Positions 36,028 to 45,970 are shown, numbered from the stretch's first letter. The stretch: DNA of 64,000 bases from Corallococcus coralloides DSM 2259 (GCF_000255295.1 NC_017030.1:1488001-1552000); one strand, 5' to 3'. The notes: generated by a model not told the origin, from the letters alone. Translations and numbers: made by a program.

Positions 36028-36350
36028 CCGCTGGAATCTAAGGGATGCCCCCGTCAGGTGCCACGCGTCCGTCCCGCCCCGTCCCCTGGCCGCCCCTCCC
36101 GAGCCGGCGGGTTCACGGAGTGTTGACAGCGCGACGCGGCATCGCCTCCCAGGCCGGGTTAACGGCGTTGACAGTGTTCCACTTTACATTTTGCGCCGGT
36201 CCGGCCCCCGGGGCCCCCCTGGGCACGCCCTTGAGTGTTGGCAACCTCCTGGAATTCCGAAGGGTTTACGAATTTTCAAACAGGGGGATGACAGCGCGGG
36301 GATTCGACTCTACATTGCGTCCGTCGGATTTCACTCAAGAGGTGCTGCGC
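36028..36350 (+). other. 323-base intergenic region with a promoter for the following small gene
   Basis: Lies between two divergent genes. No credible coding frame. It is AT-richer than its surroundings at 36180-36330, and contains the hexamer TGACAG three times (starting at 36124, 36169 and 36289) on the plus strand. The third overlaps the -35 element listed separately. The first two are perfect TTGACA but lack a -10 at suitable distance. Confidence 0.5.
36288..36316 (+). promoter_or_regulatory. candidate sigma-70-type promoter of the 91-residue protein gene
   Basis: -35 ATGACA (36288-36293, five of six consensus bases) and -10 TACATT (36311-36316, four of six), separated by exactly 17 bases, in a locally AT-rich patch. 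Transcription would start near 36323, leaving a leader of about 28 bases that contains the AGAGG ribosome site. Confidence 0.5.
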
Positions 36351-36626
36351 ATGGCTTACGACGGCGAGCTTGTGAAGATGCAGAACGGTCGCTGGGCGCG
36401 GTTCCAGCGGTGCCAGGTGTACCGGCCGGGCGTGACGGACGCCGGCGAGACCATGCTCCTGATCGCGGTGGAGCTGGAGGAGCGCTATCAGCAGCTGCTC
36501 GACGAGGCGGCGGACTCCCTCGCGGAGTACCGCTCCCAGGGCGTTCCCGTGCAGGTGCGGCTGGCGCCGGACGCGCAGGGGCTCACCCTGCACCCGGAGA
36601 CCCAGGCCTCCGTCTCGTTGAACTAG
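36351..36626 (+). CDS. small soluble protein of unknown function
   Basis: 91-residue protein, ATG preceded by AGAGG. It begins MAYDGELVKMQNGRWARFQR and contains an acidic amphipathic helix (VELEERYQQLLDEAADSLAE) followed by a beta-rich end. No signal peptide or membrane segment, so cytoplasmic. Codon usage is typical for this chromosome. It stands alone, with its own promoter candidate upstream and a long inverted repeat downstream. I do not recognise a family. Confidence 0.75.
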   Translation: MAYDGELVKMQNGRWARFQRCQVYRPGVTDAGETMLLIAVELEERYQQLLDEAADSLAEYRSQGVPVQVRLAPDAQGLTLHPETQASVSLN

Positions 36627-36648
36627 GCCCCCTTCCGGGGACACAGGT

Positions 36649-36699
36649 TGTAAAGCCACGGGCTCCGCGCTTCACCGCGTGGGGCCCGTCGCATTTACA
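36649..36699. other. nested inverted repeat between convergent genes
   Basis: Nested arms pair as TGTAAA (36649-36654)/TTTACA (36694-36699), ACGGGC (36658-36663)/GCCCGT (36684-36689) and CGCG (36666-36669)/CGCG (36676-36679). All 16 pairs are perfect, with small internal loops. It begins 22 bases after the stop of the 91-residue gene. No T-run follows on either strand, so it may be a Rho-type or RNA-stability element instead of an intrinsic terminator. Confidence 0.5.
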
Positions 36700-36773
36700 G
36701 CGCTGACAGCCCCGGGCGGCCGTCCACTTTTCAACGCACCGCGCGCCACCCGCACGGCGCGCGAATGCCGCGC

Positions 36774-37556
36774 TCAGTCGTGGATCTGGAAGAAGCGGGC
36801 GGCGTTGTCCCGGGTGACCCGCCGGACGATGCGCTCGGACAGCTTCGCCTTGCCCAGCAGGTTCGCCGTGCGCGCGAGCCCCAGGATGTCCCCCGCGCCG
36901 TCGCCCGCGTCGGAATCCAGCACCAGGCGCTCGCTGCCCAGCCGCCGCACCAGGGCCACCGCCCGGTCCGCCTGGAGGGCCTCCGGGTGCAGGGTGAGGC
37001 CGGCCCAGTGGCCCACCTCCAGGATGGTCCGCACGGTGCGCGCGTTGGCGTGGTCCACCAGCGCGCGCGAGGGCAGCAGGCCCGACTGGCGCAGGAGCGT
37101 GAGGATGCGCCGCGTGTGGCGCTCCTTGTCCTTGAGCGGCGTGTGCACCACCACGCGCAGCTTGAGCTGGCGGGCCAGGGCCAGCTGCTCCAGGAAGGCC
37201 TCTTCCTCCTCCTCGCCGCCCACGTGCAGCCCCGTCTCACCCAGGGCCACCACCCGGCCGCCCTCGAAGTAGTCCGGCAGGTGGCCCAGGACTTCGGACA
37301 GCCCCCGGCGCGGGATGCAGCGCGGGTGCACGCCCAGGGCGGCCCAGGCGCGGATGCCCAGGCGCTCCAGGCGCGGCAGCTGCTTCTCCACCAGCTGGTC
37401 GAAGTGCTGGCGCAGCCCCTTGGCCGTGGGCTCCGGGAAGTGGTGCGCGACCACCAGGGCCCGCTCCACGCCGAAGAAGCGCATGGACTCCAGGTCCTGG
37501 TCCGTCAGGGCCTCCGGGTGGAGGTGCGCATCGAAGAGCGGGAGCGGCTCGGGCAC
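36774..37556 (-). CDS. TatD-related metal-dependent hydrolase
   Basis: 260-residue TIM-barrel hydrolase. Metal motifs: FDAHLHPEALTDQDLE (HxH), VVALGETGLHV, LRVVVHTPLKDKERHT, ALVDHANART and LVLDSDAGDG. The arrangement fits the TatD superfamily, but the usual GExGLD reads GETGLH and the second helix differs. This looks closer to the archaeal-type COG1099 subgroup than to the TatD 3'-5' exonuclease. Nuclease activity should therefore not be assumed. GTG 37556 has GGAG nine bases upstream. It lies 21 bases after gamma-glutamyltransferase in the same direction, so the two may be cotranscribed. Confidence 0.82.
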   Translation of the reverse strand: MPEPLPLFDAHLHPEALTDQDLESMRFFGVERALVVAHHFPEPTAKGLRQHFDQLVEKQLPRLERLGIRAWAALGVHPRCIPRRGLSEVLGHLPDYFEGGRVVALGETGLHVGGEEEEEAFLEQLALARQLKLRVVVHTPLKDKERHTRRILTLLRQSGLLPSRALVDHANARTVRTILEVGHWAGLTLHPEALQADRAVALVRRLGSERLVLDSDAGDGAGDILGLARTANLLGKAKLSERIVRRVTRDNAARFFQIHD

Positions 37557-37577
37557 GGGCAGTCTTTCTCCTTCGTT

Positions 37578-39341
37578 TCAGTCCTGGCCCGTCGCGGCGC
37601 CCTCGTTGCGCGGGTCACTGGAGGAATAGCGCAGGTGGGTGCGCGGGTCGCTGTAGACGGCCTCCGCGTCGCCCCAGGCGTCCACCCGGCGAAGCTTGTG
37701 GCCCTTCGCCTCCAGCGTGGACAGCGTCGCCGGCTCCAGGCCCCACCGGTCCACCCACAGCTCGTCCGGGAGGTACTGGTGGTGCAGGCGGCCCGTGCCC
37801 ACCGCGCGCGTCACGTCCATGCCGTGGTCCACCACGTTGCTGATGGCCTGGATGACGGTGGTGGGGATGGTGGAGCCGCCGGGGCTGCCCACCGCGAGCA
37901 TCACCCGCTTGGGGTCCTCCTTGGTGAACACCAGCGTGGGCGACATGGAGGACAGGGGCACCTTGCCGGGCTGGATGGCGTTGGGCTCCCCCGTGACGAG
38001 CCCGTACGCGTTGGGCACGCCCGGCTGCGCGGCGAAGTCGTCCATCTCGTCATTGAGGAGCACGCCGGTGCCCTTGGCCACCAGGCACGAGCCGAAGCTG
38101 TAGTTGACCGTGGTCGTCATGGCCACCGCGTTGCCGTCCTTGTCGATGACGGAGATGTGCGTGGTGTTCTTCTTCTCCGGCTCCGGCGTGAGCGGCCCCG
38201 CGTCCTTGCGCAGCGTGGAGGCCGGCAGGCCCGCCGCTTGCGGCAGCAGCGACAGGCTGGGCGTGGCCTTCTTCGGGTCGATGCCGCCCGCCAGGTCCGC
38301 GATGTGGCCGGGCGACGTCAGCCGCTCCAGCGGCACCTGCACGAAGGCCGGGTCACCCAGGTACTTCGCGCGGTCCACGTACGCGCGCCGCACGGCCTCC
38401 ACGTAGAGGTGCAGCGACTCCGGGTCGCGGTACGGCACGCCCTGTGGCCGCAGCTGCTGGAGCATGCCCAGCACCTGCACCACCGCCAGCCCGCCCGCGC
38501 TGGGCGGCGGCATGGTGAGGATGCGGTGCCCGCGGTAGGTGGTCTCCAGCGGCGTGGCCGGGCGCGTGCGGTAGTTCGTCAGGTCCTCCTGCGTGAGCAG
38601 CCCGCCCGCGTCCTGCACCGTCTTCACCAGCGCCTGCGCCACCGGGCCCGCGTAGAAGGCCTTCGCGCCGCCCTTGGCGATCCGCTCGAGCGTGCGCGCC
38701 AGGTCCGGCTGCTTGATGAGATGGCCCACCGGCGGCACGTCCGGCGTGCCCTGCGCGTTGGGCGTCAGGAAGATGCGCGCGGCCTCCGGATCCTGGCGCA
38801 GGCACTCCGCGCGGCCGGTGGCCATCTGCTGGTACTTGGGCGTCACCCAGAAGCCCTGCTTCGCCAGCCGGATGGCCGGGGCCAGCACCACCGCGGGCTT
38901 GAGCTTGCCGTGCTTGGACAACAGCTCCAGGTAGCCCGCCACCGCGCCCGGCACCGCCACGCTCAGGGCGCCGTCCGTGGACAGGCCCGGCACCAGCGCG
39001 CCGTCCTTCAGGTACATGTCGCGCGAGGCGCCCTTCGGAGCCACCTCCCGGAAGTCCAGCACCTGCGTTCCGCCTGACTTCGCGTCGTGCACCAGCGCGA
39101 ACCCGCCCCCACCCACGCCGGAGTGGTAGGGGCCCACCACCGCCGCCGCGAACGCCGCCGCCACCGCCGCGTCCACCGCGTTGCCGCCCTTGTCCAACAT
39201 CTGGAGCGCGGCCTCGCTCGCGGGCGGATACGCCGTGGCCACCGCACCTCCCCGGTAGGGACGTGCCGCACCCGCCTGAGTCGCCACCAGCAACACCGCG
39301 AGTCCCAGCGCGCGGAACGACTGTCGTCCCACAGCTCCCAT
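37578..39341 (-). CDS. ggt: gamma-glutamyltransferase
   Basis: 587-residue periplasmic Ntn-hydrolase that cleaves glutathione and other gamma-glutamyl compounds. A Sec signal (LGLAVLLVATQAGA) is followed by the large-subunit motifs AVDAAVAAAFAAAVVGPYHSG and VGGGGFALVHD. The autoprocessing site is intact: NTTHISVIDKDGNAVAMTTT, with catalytic Thr393 becoming the small-subunit N-terminus. The nucleophile-side motifs SSMSPTLVF and VGSPGGSTIPTTVIQAI follow. Length matches the family. The start is ATG 39341, giving the signal peptide at the very N-terminus; a GTG at 39356 is possible. Confidence 0.95.
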   Translation of the reverse strand: MGAVGRQSFRALGLAVLLVATQAGAARPYRGGAVATAYPPASEAALQMLDKGGNAVDAAVAAAFAAAVVGPYHSGVGGGGFALVHDAKSGGTQVLDFREVAPKGASRDMYLKDGALVPGLSTDGALSVAVPGAVAGYLELLSKHGKLKPAVVLAPAIRLAKQGFWVTPKYQQMATGRAECLRQDPEAARIFLTPNAQGTPDVPPVGHLIKQPDLARTLERIAKGGAKAFYAGPVAQALVKTVQDAGGLLTQEDLTNYRTRPATPLETTYRGHRILTMPPPSAGGLAVVQVLGMLQQLRPQGVPYRDPESLHLYVEAVRRAYVDRAKYLGDPAFVQVPLERLTSPGHIADLAGGIDPKKATPSLSLLPQAAGLPASTLRKDAGPLTPEPEKKNTTHISVIDKDGNAVAMTTTVNYSFGSCLVAKGTGVLLNDEMDDFAAQPGVPNAYGLVTGEPNAIQPGKVPLSSMSPTLVFTKEDPKRVMLAVGSPGGSTIPTTVIQAISNVVDHGMDVTRAVGTGRLHHQYLPDELWVDRWGLEPATLSTLEAKGHKLRRVDAWGDAEAVYSDPRTHLRYSSSDPRNEGAATGQD

Positions 39342-39730
39342 GTGTGCTTTCCCCACCTGGAATGCCTTTCCTTGTGATTTCCGGCCGTTCCCTAATGCAC
39401 CATGCGCCGCGCCCGGACCAGGGTTTCAGCTGGACAACATTTTTTTCCTTGGATTGTGAGCAGAAGCGGGGCAGTCTCGGCCCATGCGCAGCAACTGGCG
39501 GTGCTCATGAGTCCTCCGAACCCCGTGGAGAACCCGGCGTCGGTTCCGACTCCGGCCTCCACCACGGCGCGGCTGACGACGTTCTTGAAGCCACGCTTCG
39601 GCATCACGGTCCAATGCAACACGTTGTGTGTAGCAGTCAGCGCCCGCCCCTCCCCGGATGCCCCGCGATCATCTTTGACGCCCGGGCGCGGTTGACGAGT
39701 TGATCGGCGGTCCCTAATTCTCCGCCGCAT
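39342..39730 (+). other. 389-base divergent intergenic region (ggt / glmU)
   Basis: It contains the promoters of ggt (minus) and glmU (plus). Short open frames exist on both strands, but none has a ribosome site, family signature or convincing composition. It is AT-richer around 39435-39465, with a run of seven T's. Only the glmU promoter candidate near 39692 can be placed. Confidence 0.5.
39692..39720 (+). promoter_or_regulatory. candidate glmU promoter giving a near-leaderless mRNA
   Basis: TTGACG (39692-39697, five of six -35 bases) is followed after 17 bases by TAATTC (39715-39720, a weak -10 keeping only the first two consensus bases). Initiation would fall near 39727, about four bases before the glmU ATG at 39731. 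No Shine-Dalgarno sequence precedes that ATG, which agrees with a leaderless message. Confidence 0.35.
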
Positions 39731-41131
39731 ATGACAGCTCTGGCGGCGGTTGTGCTGTGCGCGGGCAAGGGCACGCGGATGAAGTCGGAGAAGGCCAAGG
39801 TCCTTCACCCCATCCTCGGCCGGCCCCTCTGCGCCTATCCCTTGAAGCGGGCCCTGGAACTGGGCGCCACGCACGTGGTGCCGGTGGTGGGCCACCAGGC
39901 CTCGGAGGTGGAGAAGTCCATCCGCTCCCACTTCCCGGACGCGCCCCTGCGCTTCGCGCTCCAGAAGGAGCAGAAGGGGACCGCGGACGCGGTGAAGGCG
40001 GCCCAGGACGCGCTGAAGGGCCACGACGGCCGCGTGCTCATCCTCTACGGAGACGTGCCGCTCTTGCGCAAGGAGACGCTCCAGGCGCTGCTCGCCGCGC
40101 ATGACGCCGCGGGCGGAGCGCTGGCGCTGGTGTCCACCACGCTGGAGGACCCCACCGGCTACGGCCGCGTCATCCGCGAAGGAGGCAAGGTCGCGCGCAT
40201 CGTGGAGCACAAGGACTGCACCCCGGAGCAGCGCGCGGTGAAGGAGTGCAACGCGGGCATCTACTCCGTGGACGCGGCCTTCCTCTGGAAGGCGCTGGCC
40301 GAAATCAAACCCGTCAACGCGCAGGGCGAGTACTACCTCACCGACCTGGTGGAGATGGCCGCGAAGCTGGGCCCCGTGGGCGCGGTGGACGCGGACGCCA
40401 CGGAGACCGCGGGCGTGAACGACAAGGTGGAGCTGGCGGCGCGCGCCCGCGTCCTCCAGCAGCGCATCAACGAAGCCCACATGCGCGCGGGCGTGTCCAT
40501 CCAGGACCCGGCCACCGCGTACATCGAAGAGGGCATCACCATTGGCACCGACACGGAGATTGGCCCCAGCGTGTCGCTGATGGCCGGCACCGTCATCGGC
40601 AAGGGCGTCATCATCGGCCAGGGCAGCGTGCTCACGGCTTCGGTCGTGGCGGATGGCACCCACATCAAGCCCTACTCCGTGCTGGAGGAGGCGCGTGTGG
40701 GCGAGCGCTGCATCATCGGCCCGTTCTCCCGGCTGCGCCCCGCCACGGAGTTGGCAGAGGAAGTGCATCTGGGGAACTTCGTGGAGACGAAGAAGGCCCG
40801 CATCGGCAAGGGCAGCAAGGCCAACCACCTGACTTACCTGGGCGACGCGAACATCGGCGCGGGCTGCAACATCGGCGCGGGCACCATCACCTGTAACTAT
40901 GACGGGGTGAACAAGCACCTGACCGAGCTGGGCGATGGCGTCTTCATCGGCTCGGACAGTCAACTGGTGGCGCCGGTGAAGGTGGGGGACGGCGGGTATG
41001 TCGGCGCGGGCACCACGGTGACGAAAAATGTGCCTCCTGGGAGCCTCGCTGTGTCCCGTGCGCCACAGGTGGTGAAGGAGGGTTGGGTGGCGGCCAAGAA
41101 GGCACGGCAGGTGAAGGTGAAGGCTGGTTAG
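39731..41131 (+). CDS. glmU: bifunctional GlmU: GlcN-1-P acetyltransferase / GlcNAc-1-P uridylyltransferase
   Basis: 466-residue cytoplasmic enzyme making UDP-GlcNAc for peptidoglycan and LPS. The N-terminal uridylyltransferase has [29 protein letters not shown] and [11 protein letters not shown]. The C-terminal left-handed beta-helix has hexapeptide repeats ([32 protein letters not shown]), then the acetyltransferase motifs [20 protein letters not shown] and [13 protein letters not shown]. Length is standard. It is followed 113 bases later by glmS, which supplies the pathway's glucosamine-6-phosphate; glmM is not in the window. Confidence 0.98.
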   Translation: MTALAAVVLCAGKGTRMKSEKAKVLHPILGRPLCAYPLKRALELGATHVVPVVGHQASEVEKSIRSHFPDAPLRFALQKEQKGTADAVKAAQDALKGHDGRVLILYGDVPLLRKETLQALLAAHDAAGGALALVSTTLEDPTGYGRVIREGGKVARIVEHKDCTPEQRAVKECNAGIYSVDAAFLWKALAEIKPVNAQGEYYLTDLVEMAAKLGPVGAVDADATETAGVNDKVELAARARVLQQRINEAHMRAGVSIQDPATAYIEEGITIGTDTEIGPSVSLMAGTVIGKGVIIGQGSVLTASVVADGTHIKPYSVLEEARVGERCIIGPFSRLRPATELAEEVHLGNFVETKKARIGKGSKANHLTYLGDANIGAGCNIGAGTITCNYDGVNKHLTELGDGVFIGSDSQLVAPVKVGDGGYVGAGTTVTKNVPPGSLAVSRAPQVVKEGWVAAKKARQVKVKAG

Positions 41132-41244
41132 GAAGAGTGCTCGCCTGCTGCTCGGTCGGCGGGGCGGGGTTGGGCGTGTTGGGCGTGAACGGGTTGCCCG
41201 TGGTTTGCTCCGGCGCCGCGGGACGAGAAAGAGGCAGGAAGAAC

Positions 41245-43080
<1,836 letters not shown>

Positions 43081-43112
43081 CGCTTCACGGCTTCCACGCC
43101 TGGATGCGAAAG

Positions 43113-43149
43113 AGCCCGGACTCCCTTCACCAGGGGGCCCGGGCTTCTT
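43113..43149. terminator. shared terminator between glmS and the sigma-factor operon
   Basis: AGCCCGG (43113-43119) pairs with CCGGGCT (43139-43145), with extra C/G pairing inside the loop and a T-rich plus-strand end (TTCTTCGTTC). It lies between convergent transcripts, 33 bases after glmS and 13 bases before the last gene of the sigma operon. Confidence 0.6.
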
Positions 43150-43161
43150 CGTTCGCCGGCG

Positions 43162-43428
43162 CTACTGCTCGTCCGCCAGCTCCAGGAGCACCTCCAGGTC
43201 CGCGGCGGCGTCCAGCGACTCCAGCAGCTCCAGGTTCTCCACCACCTCGCGGTCCTCGTCGGTGAGCGGGGGCTGGGGCCGGCGGGCTTCGGTGGGCGGA
43301 GGCGAGGCCTCCGGGGGCACGGCCTTCGCGGGCGCGGGGACCTCCTTGGACGGCGGGGACTGCTGCGCGGACGCGGGCACGCCCGCCGCGAGCGCGAACA
43401 GCAGCAGCCAACAGGGCGCGGGCCTCAC
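43162..43428 (-). CDS. small secreted acidic protein, last gene of the sigma-factor operon
   Basis: 88-residue protein. The signal peptide (CWLLLFALAAGVPASAQQ) is followed by a Pro/Ala/Glu-rich spacer, then an acidic helix ending DREVVENLELLESLD and ADLEVLLELADEQ. The phrase EVVENLELLESL closely matches the C-terminus of the anti-sigma factor two genes upstream (DLEVVENLHEL), suggesting a shared binding surface. The GTG start overlaps the previous stop (GTGA). No family name is known to me. Confidence 0.75.
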   Translation of the reverse strand: MRPAPCWLLLFALAAGVPASAQQSPPSKEVPAPAKAVPPEASPPPTEARRPQPPLTDEDREVVENLELLESLDAAADLEVLLELADEQ

Positions 43429-43919
43429 TTGTTGCGCCGCCTTTCGCGCAGCCGCTCGCGTGCCTCCTGTCGCTCCTCCGGAGACATCCGCCGCCAGCGG
43501 CGCATGTTCTCCAGCATCTGCTCGCGGCGCTCCGGGTGTTCCTTGAGGTAGGCGCGCACCCGTTCGCGCAGCTCCGCGCGGCGCTCCGGGGGGAGGCCGC
43601 GCAACTCGCGCACCTGCTCACGCACCGCCTGCCGCTCCTGGGGCGACAGCTTCCGGAAGTCGCGCAGGTTGTTCCTCAGCCGCTCGCGCTCCTCCGGGGG
43701 CAGCTGCCGCCAGCGCTGGAGGTTCGCGCGCACGCGGGCCTGCTCCTCGGGGGACATGGCCTTGAACTCGCGCAGCCTCGCGCGCAGGGCCTCCTTCTGC
43801 TCCGGCGGGAGCTTCTCGAAGCGCTCCGCGGCGGTGGGCGCGGGGGCGTTGGTCGCGGAGGCGGGCATGCCGATGAGCAGCGCCACCGCCAGCACGCCGG
43901 CGGTCATCCTTCCCAGCAT
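43425..43919 (-). CDS. DUF3106-like periplasmic protein with seven 18-residue repeats
   Basis: 164-residue exported protein. After a signal peptide (MTAGVLAVALLIGMPASA), residues from about 38 onward are seven exact-length 18-residue repeats, each starting P-[EQ]-x and rich in Arg/Glu/Leu, for example PEERERLRNNLRDFRKLS and PEEQARVRANLQRWRQLP. Such periodicity gives five helical turns per unit and a long charged helical rod or hairpin stack, resembling DUF3106 proteins and, in charge pattern, periplasmic stress chaperones like CpxP/Spy. Position in a sigma/anti-sigma operon suggests an envelope-stress sensor role. The start ATG overlaps the anti-sigma stop by one base. Confidence 0.8.
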   Translation of the reverse strand: MLGRMTAGVLAVALLIGMPASATNAPAPTAAERFEKLPPEQKEALRARLREFKAMSPEEQARVRANLQRWRQLPPEERERLRNNLRDFRKLSPQERQAVREQVRELRGLPPERRAELRERVRAYLKEHPERREQMLENMRRWRRMSPEERQEARERLRERRRNK

Positions 43920-44398
43920 CACGGCACCCCCAGCTCGTGGAGGTTCTCGACGACCTCCAGGTCTTCGGAGCTGTCCAGCCCCAGCACTTCGTAGTCCTCG
44001 ACCAGCTCCAGGTTCGCCGCCACCTCCAGCGCGCCCGGGTCCCACTCCTCCAGCGCGGGCGCCTCCACGCGCGTGCGCCCCGCCACGAGCAGCGTCAGCA
44101 CCACCGCGGCGGCCAGGCCCGCGGAGGGCACGAGCACGCCGGGCCTCAAGAGGTGCGCGAACCGTTCGCGCCAGGTGGGCGGCAGCGCGTCCACCCGCGC
44201 CAGCACTTCGCGCCGGGCGGACGGGGAGGGCGTGAAGGCGGGCAGCTCCGCCATCCGCGCCACCGTGAGGCGCAGGAGCCTTTCCGTCGCCTGGCACTCC
44301 GCGCAGGCGCCCAGGTGGGCCTCCACCCTCGCGCGGTGCGGGGGCGGCAGCTCTCCGTCCACCCAGGCCGTCAGGTCCTCTTCGAACGCACAGCTCAT
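43919..44398 (-). CDS. zinc-finger anti-sigma factor
   Basis: 159-residue inner-membrane anti-sigma factor. The N-terminal ASD/zinc site is intact: Cys3 followed by HLGACAECQ (the HxxxCxxC of ZAS domains). One membrane helix lies near residues 89-106 (VLVPSAGLAAAVVLTLLVAG). The periplasmic tail is short and acidic (EALEEWDPGALEVAANLELV ... DLEVVENLHELGVP). Its ATG overlaps the sigma-factor stop by four bases, so it should bind and hold that sigma factor at the membrane until a signal acts. The tail motif recurs in the small secreted protein at 43162. Confidence 0.9.
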   Translation of the reverse strand: MSCAFEEDLTAWVDGELPPPHRARVEAHLGACAECQATERLLRLTVARMAELPAFTPSPSARREVLARVDALPPTWRERFAHLLRPGVLVPSAGLAAAVVLTLLVAGRTRVEAPALEEWDPGALEVAANLELVEDYEVLGLDSSEDLEVVENLHELGVP

Positions 44399-44997
44399 GC
44401 CCGGCTCCTCGCGGGCACGGTGCCCGCCTGCAACGCTTCAATCCTGCGCGCCACCGCCAGGGTGGCCCGGTGGATGAGGCTCTTCACGGCGGCCTCGCTC
44501 GCCTCCAGCGCCTCGGCGATGTCCCGGTACGCCATGCCCTCGAAGCGGCACATGGTGAACGCGGCCCGCTCGCGGTCGCTCAAGCCCTTCAGGGCCAGGC
44601 CCACCGCCGCCTCCAGCTCCCGGCCGCTCAGCGCCTGGTCGGGCCTGTCTCCGTCGGGCCCTGGCATCCGCATCGCGCCCACGTCTTCCTCCGCCGGGGC
44701 CTCCGCCGTGAGGCGCGCCACGCGGTACTCGCCGCGCCGCAGCTCGTTGAGGCAGTGGTTCGTCGCCACCCGGAAGAGGAACGTCTTGAACTTCGCCGTG
44801 GGCTTGTAGGCGCGCGCGTGGCGGTAGAGCTTCACGAAGATGTCCTGCGTGAGCTCCTCCGCCCGCGCCGCGTCCCCCACGAAGCGGAACGCGAAGCGCG
44901 CCACGCTCGCGTGGTGCCGGTCGAAGAGCCAGGCGAAGGCCTGCTTGTCGCCCGCCGCCACCTTCAGCATCGCCTGCGTGTCCGGGTCCCAATCCAT
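44395..44997 (-). CDS. ECF (group IV) RNA polymerase sigma factor
   Basis: 200-residue sigma factor. Region 2: LFDRHHASVARFAFRFVGD, AEELTQDIFVKLYRH and KFKTFLFRVATNHCLNELRR. Region 4: LKGLSDRERAAFTMCRFEGM followed by the HTH YRDIAEALEASEAAVKSLIHRA. There is no region 1 or 3, as expected for ECF type. It heads an operon with its anti-sigma factor and two secreted proteins, all overlapping, which it probably autoregulates. ATG 44997 places region 2 near the N-terminus as usual. Divergent from the membrane-protein gene at 45088, leaving 90 bases for both promoters. Confidence 0.95.
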   Translation of the reverse strand: MDWDPDTQAMLKVAAGDKQAFAWLFDRHHASVARFAFRFVGDAARAEELTQDIFVKLYRHARAYKPTAKFKTFLFRVATNHCLNELRRGEYRVARLTAEAPAEEDVGAMRMPGPDGDRPDQALSGRELEAAVGLALKGLSDRERAAFTMCRFEGMAYRDIAEALEASEAAVKSLIHRATLAVARRIEALQAGTVPARSRA

Positions 44998-45087
44998 CCG
45001 TGAGGCCCCAAACCCCGTTGCCCGCTGGAAGTTGCGGGCCCACCCACTTTGAACCCCACGGGGCGCCCCGGTTACAGTTTCGCCACC

Positions 45088-45858
45088 GTGTCCGATGCCT
45101 TCCGCCCACGTTCGCGCACACCGGCTCCCCACCCGGGAGGGGAGGCGGAGCCCACGTCGGACCTGGCGGCCTGGGAGGCTGCGTCGGAGCCTCTGGCGCA
45201 GGGCGGCACGCCCACCCCGCCCACGGACTCGCCGCTGCCCATGTACCTGCTGGCGCAGCAGGCCCGGCGGGCGCAAGGGGACGAACAGAAGCGCCTGGCC
45301 TGGAACCTCAACCAGCTCCTGGAGGAGCTGGGGGCGCAGGGCGGAGGCCGGACGGAGGCGGACGCCTTCCACCGGCTGCTGGAGGGGGGCAACCTGGACG
45401 GGCTGGTGGACTCGGACGGGCGCTCCTGCCGGGCCACGGCGGTGGAGTCCCTGCTGTCCCTGGGCTTCCCCTACGCGCTGGAGGTGCGCCCGGAGGACCT
45501 GGAGCACCTCACCCACGCCCCCGTCCCGGGCGCGCGGCTGACGCCTCCCAGGGGGGGCCCCTTCCCGGCCCTGGCCATGGGGCTGGGGGCGCTGGCGCTC
45601 CAGGTGGTGCTGGGACTCACAGGCGTCGTCGTGCCCGGCGGGCTGCTCATCCTGCAGGGGCTCCTGACCCTGCTGTCCCTGACCGTGCTGACGGTTGCCT
45701 CCGTGGGCTCTCCCCTGTATCGCGGAGCCCTGGCGCTGCTGACGGTGGTGTCCGGGGTCGGGTTGGGGATGGTGCTGGTGCCAGAGGTTCCGGCGGGTTG
45801 GGCGGCCGGATTGGGAGGGCTGGTGGCCGCCTTCCTGGCTGCCCTGCGCAAGAGCTGA
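45088..45858 (+). CDS. membrane protein of unknown function
   Basis: 256-residue protein. A disordered N-terminal 50 residues and a soluble helical region ([49 protein letters not shown]) lead to [19 protein letters not shown] sequence. The C-terminus has about four close hydrophobic segments ([70 protein letters not shown]). No family is recognised. The start is set at GTG 45088; a TTG at 45049 is possible. It lies ahead of recA with a 112-base gap. Confidence 0.7.
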   Translation: MSDAFRPRSRTPAPHPGGEAEPTSDLAAWEAASEPLAQGGTPTPPTDSPLPMYLLAQQARRAQGDEQKRLAWNLNQLLEELGAQGGGRTEADAFHRLLEGGNLDGLVDSDGRSCRATAVESLLSLGFPYALEVRPEDLEHLTHAPVPGARLTPPRGGPFPALAMGLGALALQVVLGLTGVVVPGGLLILQGLLTLLSLTVLTVASVGSPLYRGALALLTVVSGVGLGMVLVPEVPAGWAAGLGGLVAAFLAALRKS

Positions 45859-45930
45859 CCGCCAGGACCCGAAACGGATGTCAGAGGGGTGGACTAGGGT
45901 CTACCCATCGCGTACTAAAAGCGCGTTCAG

Positions 45931-45949
45931 GTGGACCGGGGTGGTCCAC
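45931..45949. promoter_or_regulatory. perfect inverted repeat in the recA leader
   Basis: GTGGACC (45931-45937) and GGTCCAC (45943-45949) flank a five-base spacer, ending 7 bases before the AAGGAG ribosome site. It could be an operator or an mRNA hairpin controlling recA translation. It does not match the classical LexA boxes I know. Confidence 0.45.
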
Positions 45950-45970
45950 TCTTCCAAGGAGCGACGAGAA

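Noticed and set aside
36236..36262. sigma-54 promoter (TTGGCA-like)
   Set aside because: The GC of a -12 element does not occur at the required ten-base spacing.
39402..39695. 97-residue plus-strand open frame between ggt and glmU
   Set aside because: No ribosome site, no recognisable motif, poor composition, and it overlaps the promoter region of both genes.
41132..41244. glmS ribozyme
   Set aside because: That element belongs to Gram-positive bacteria; here only a five-base hairpin and a short direct repeat are seen.
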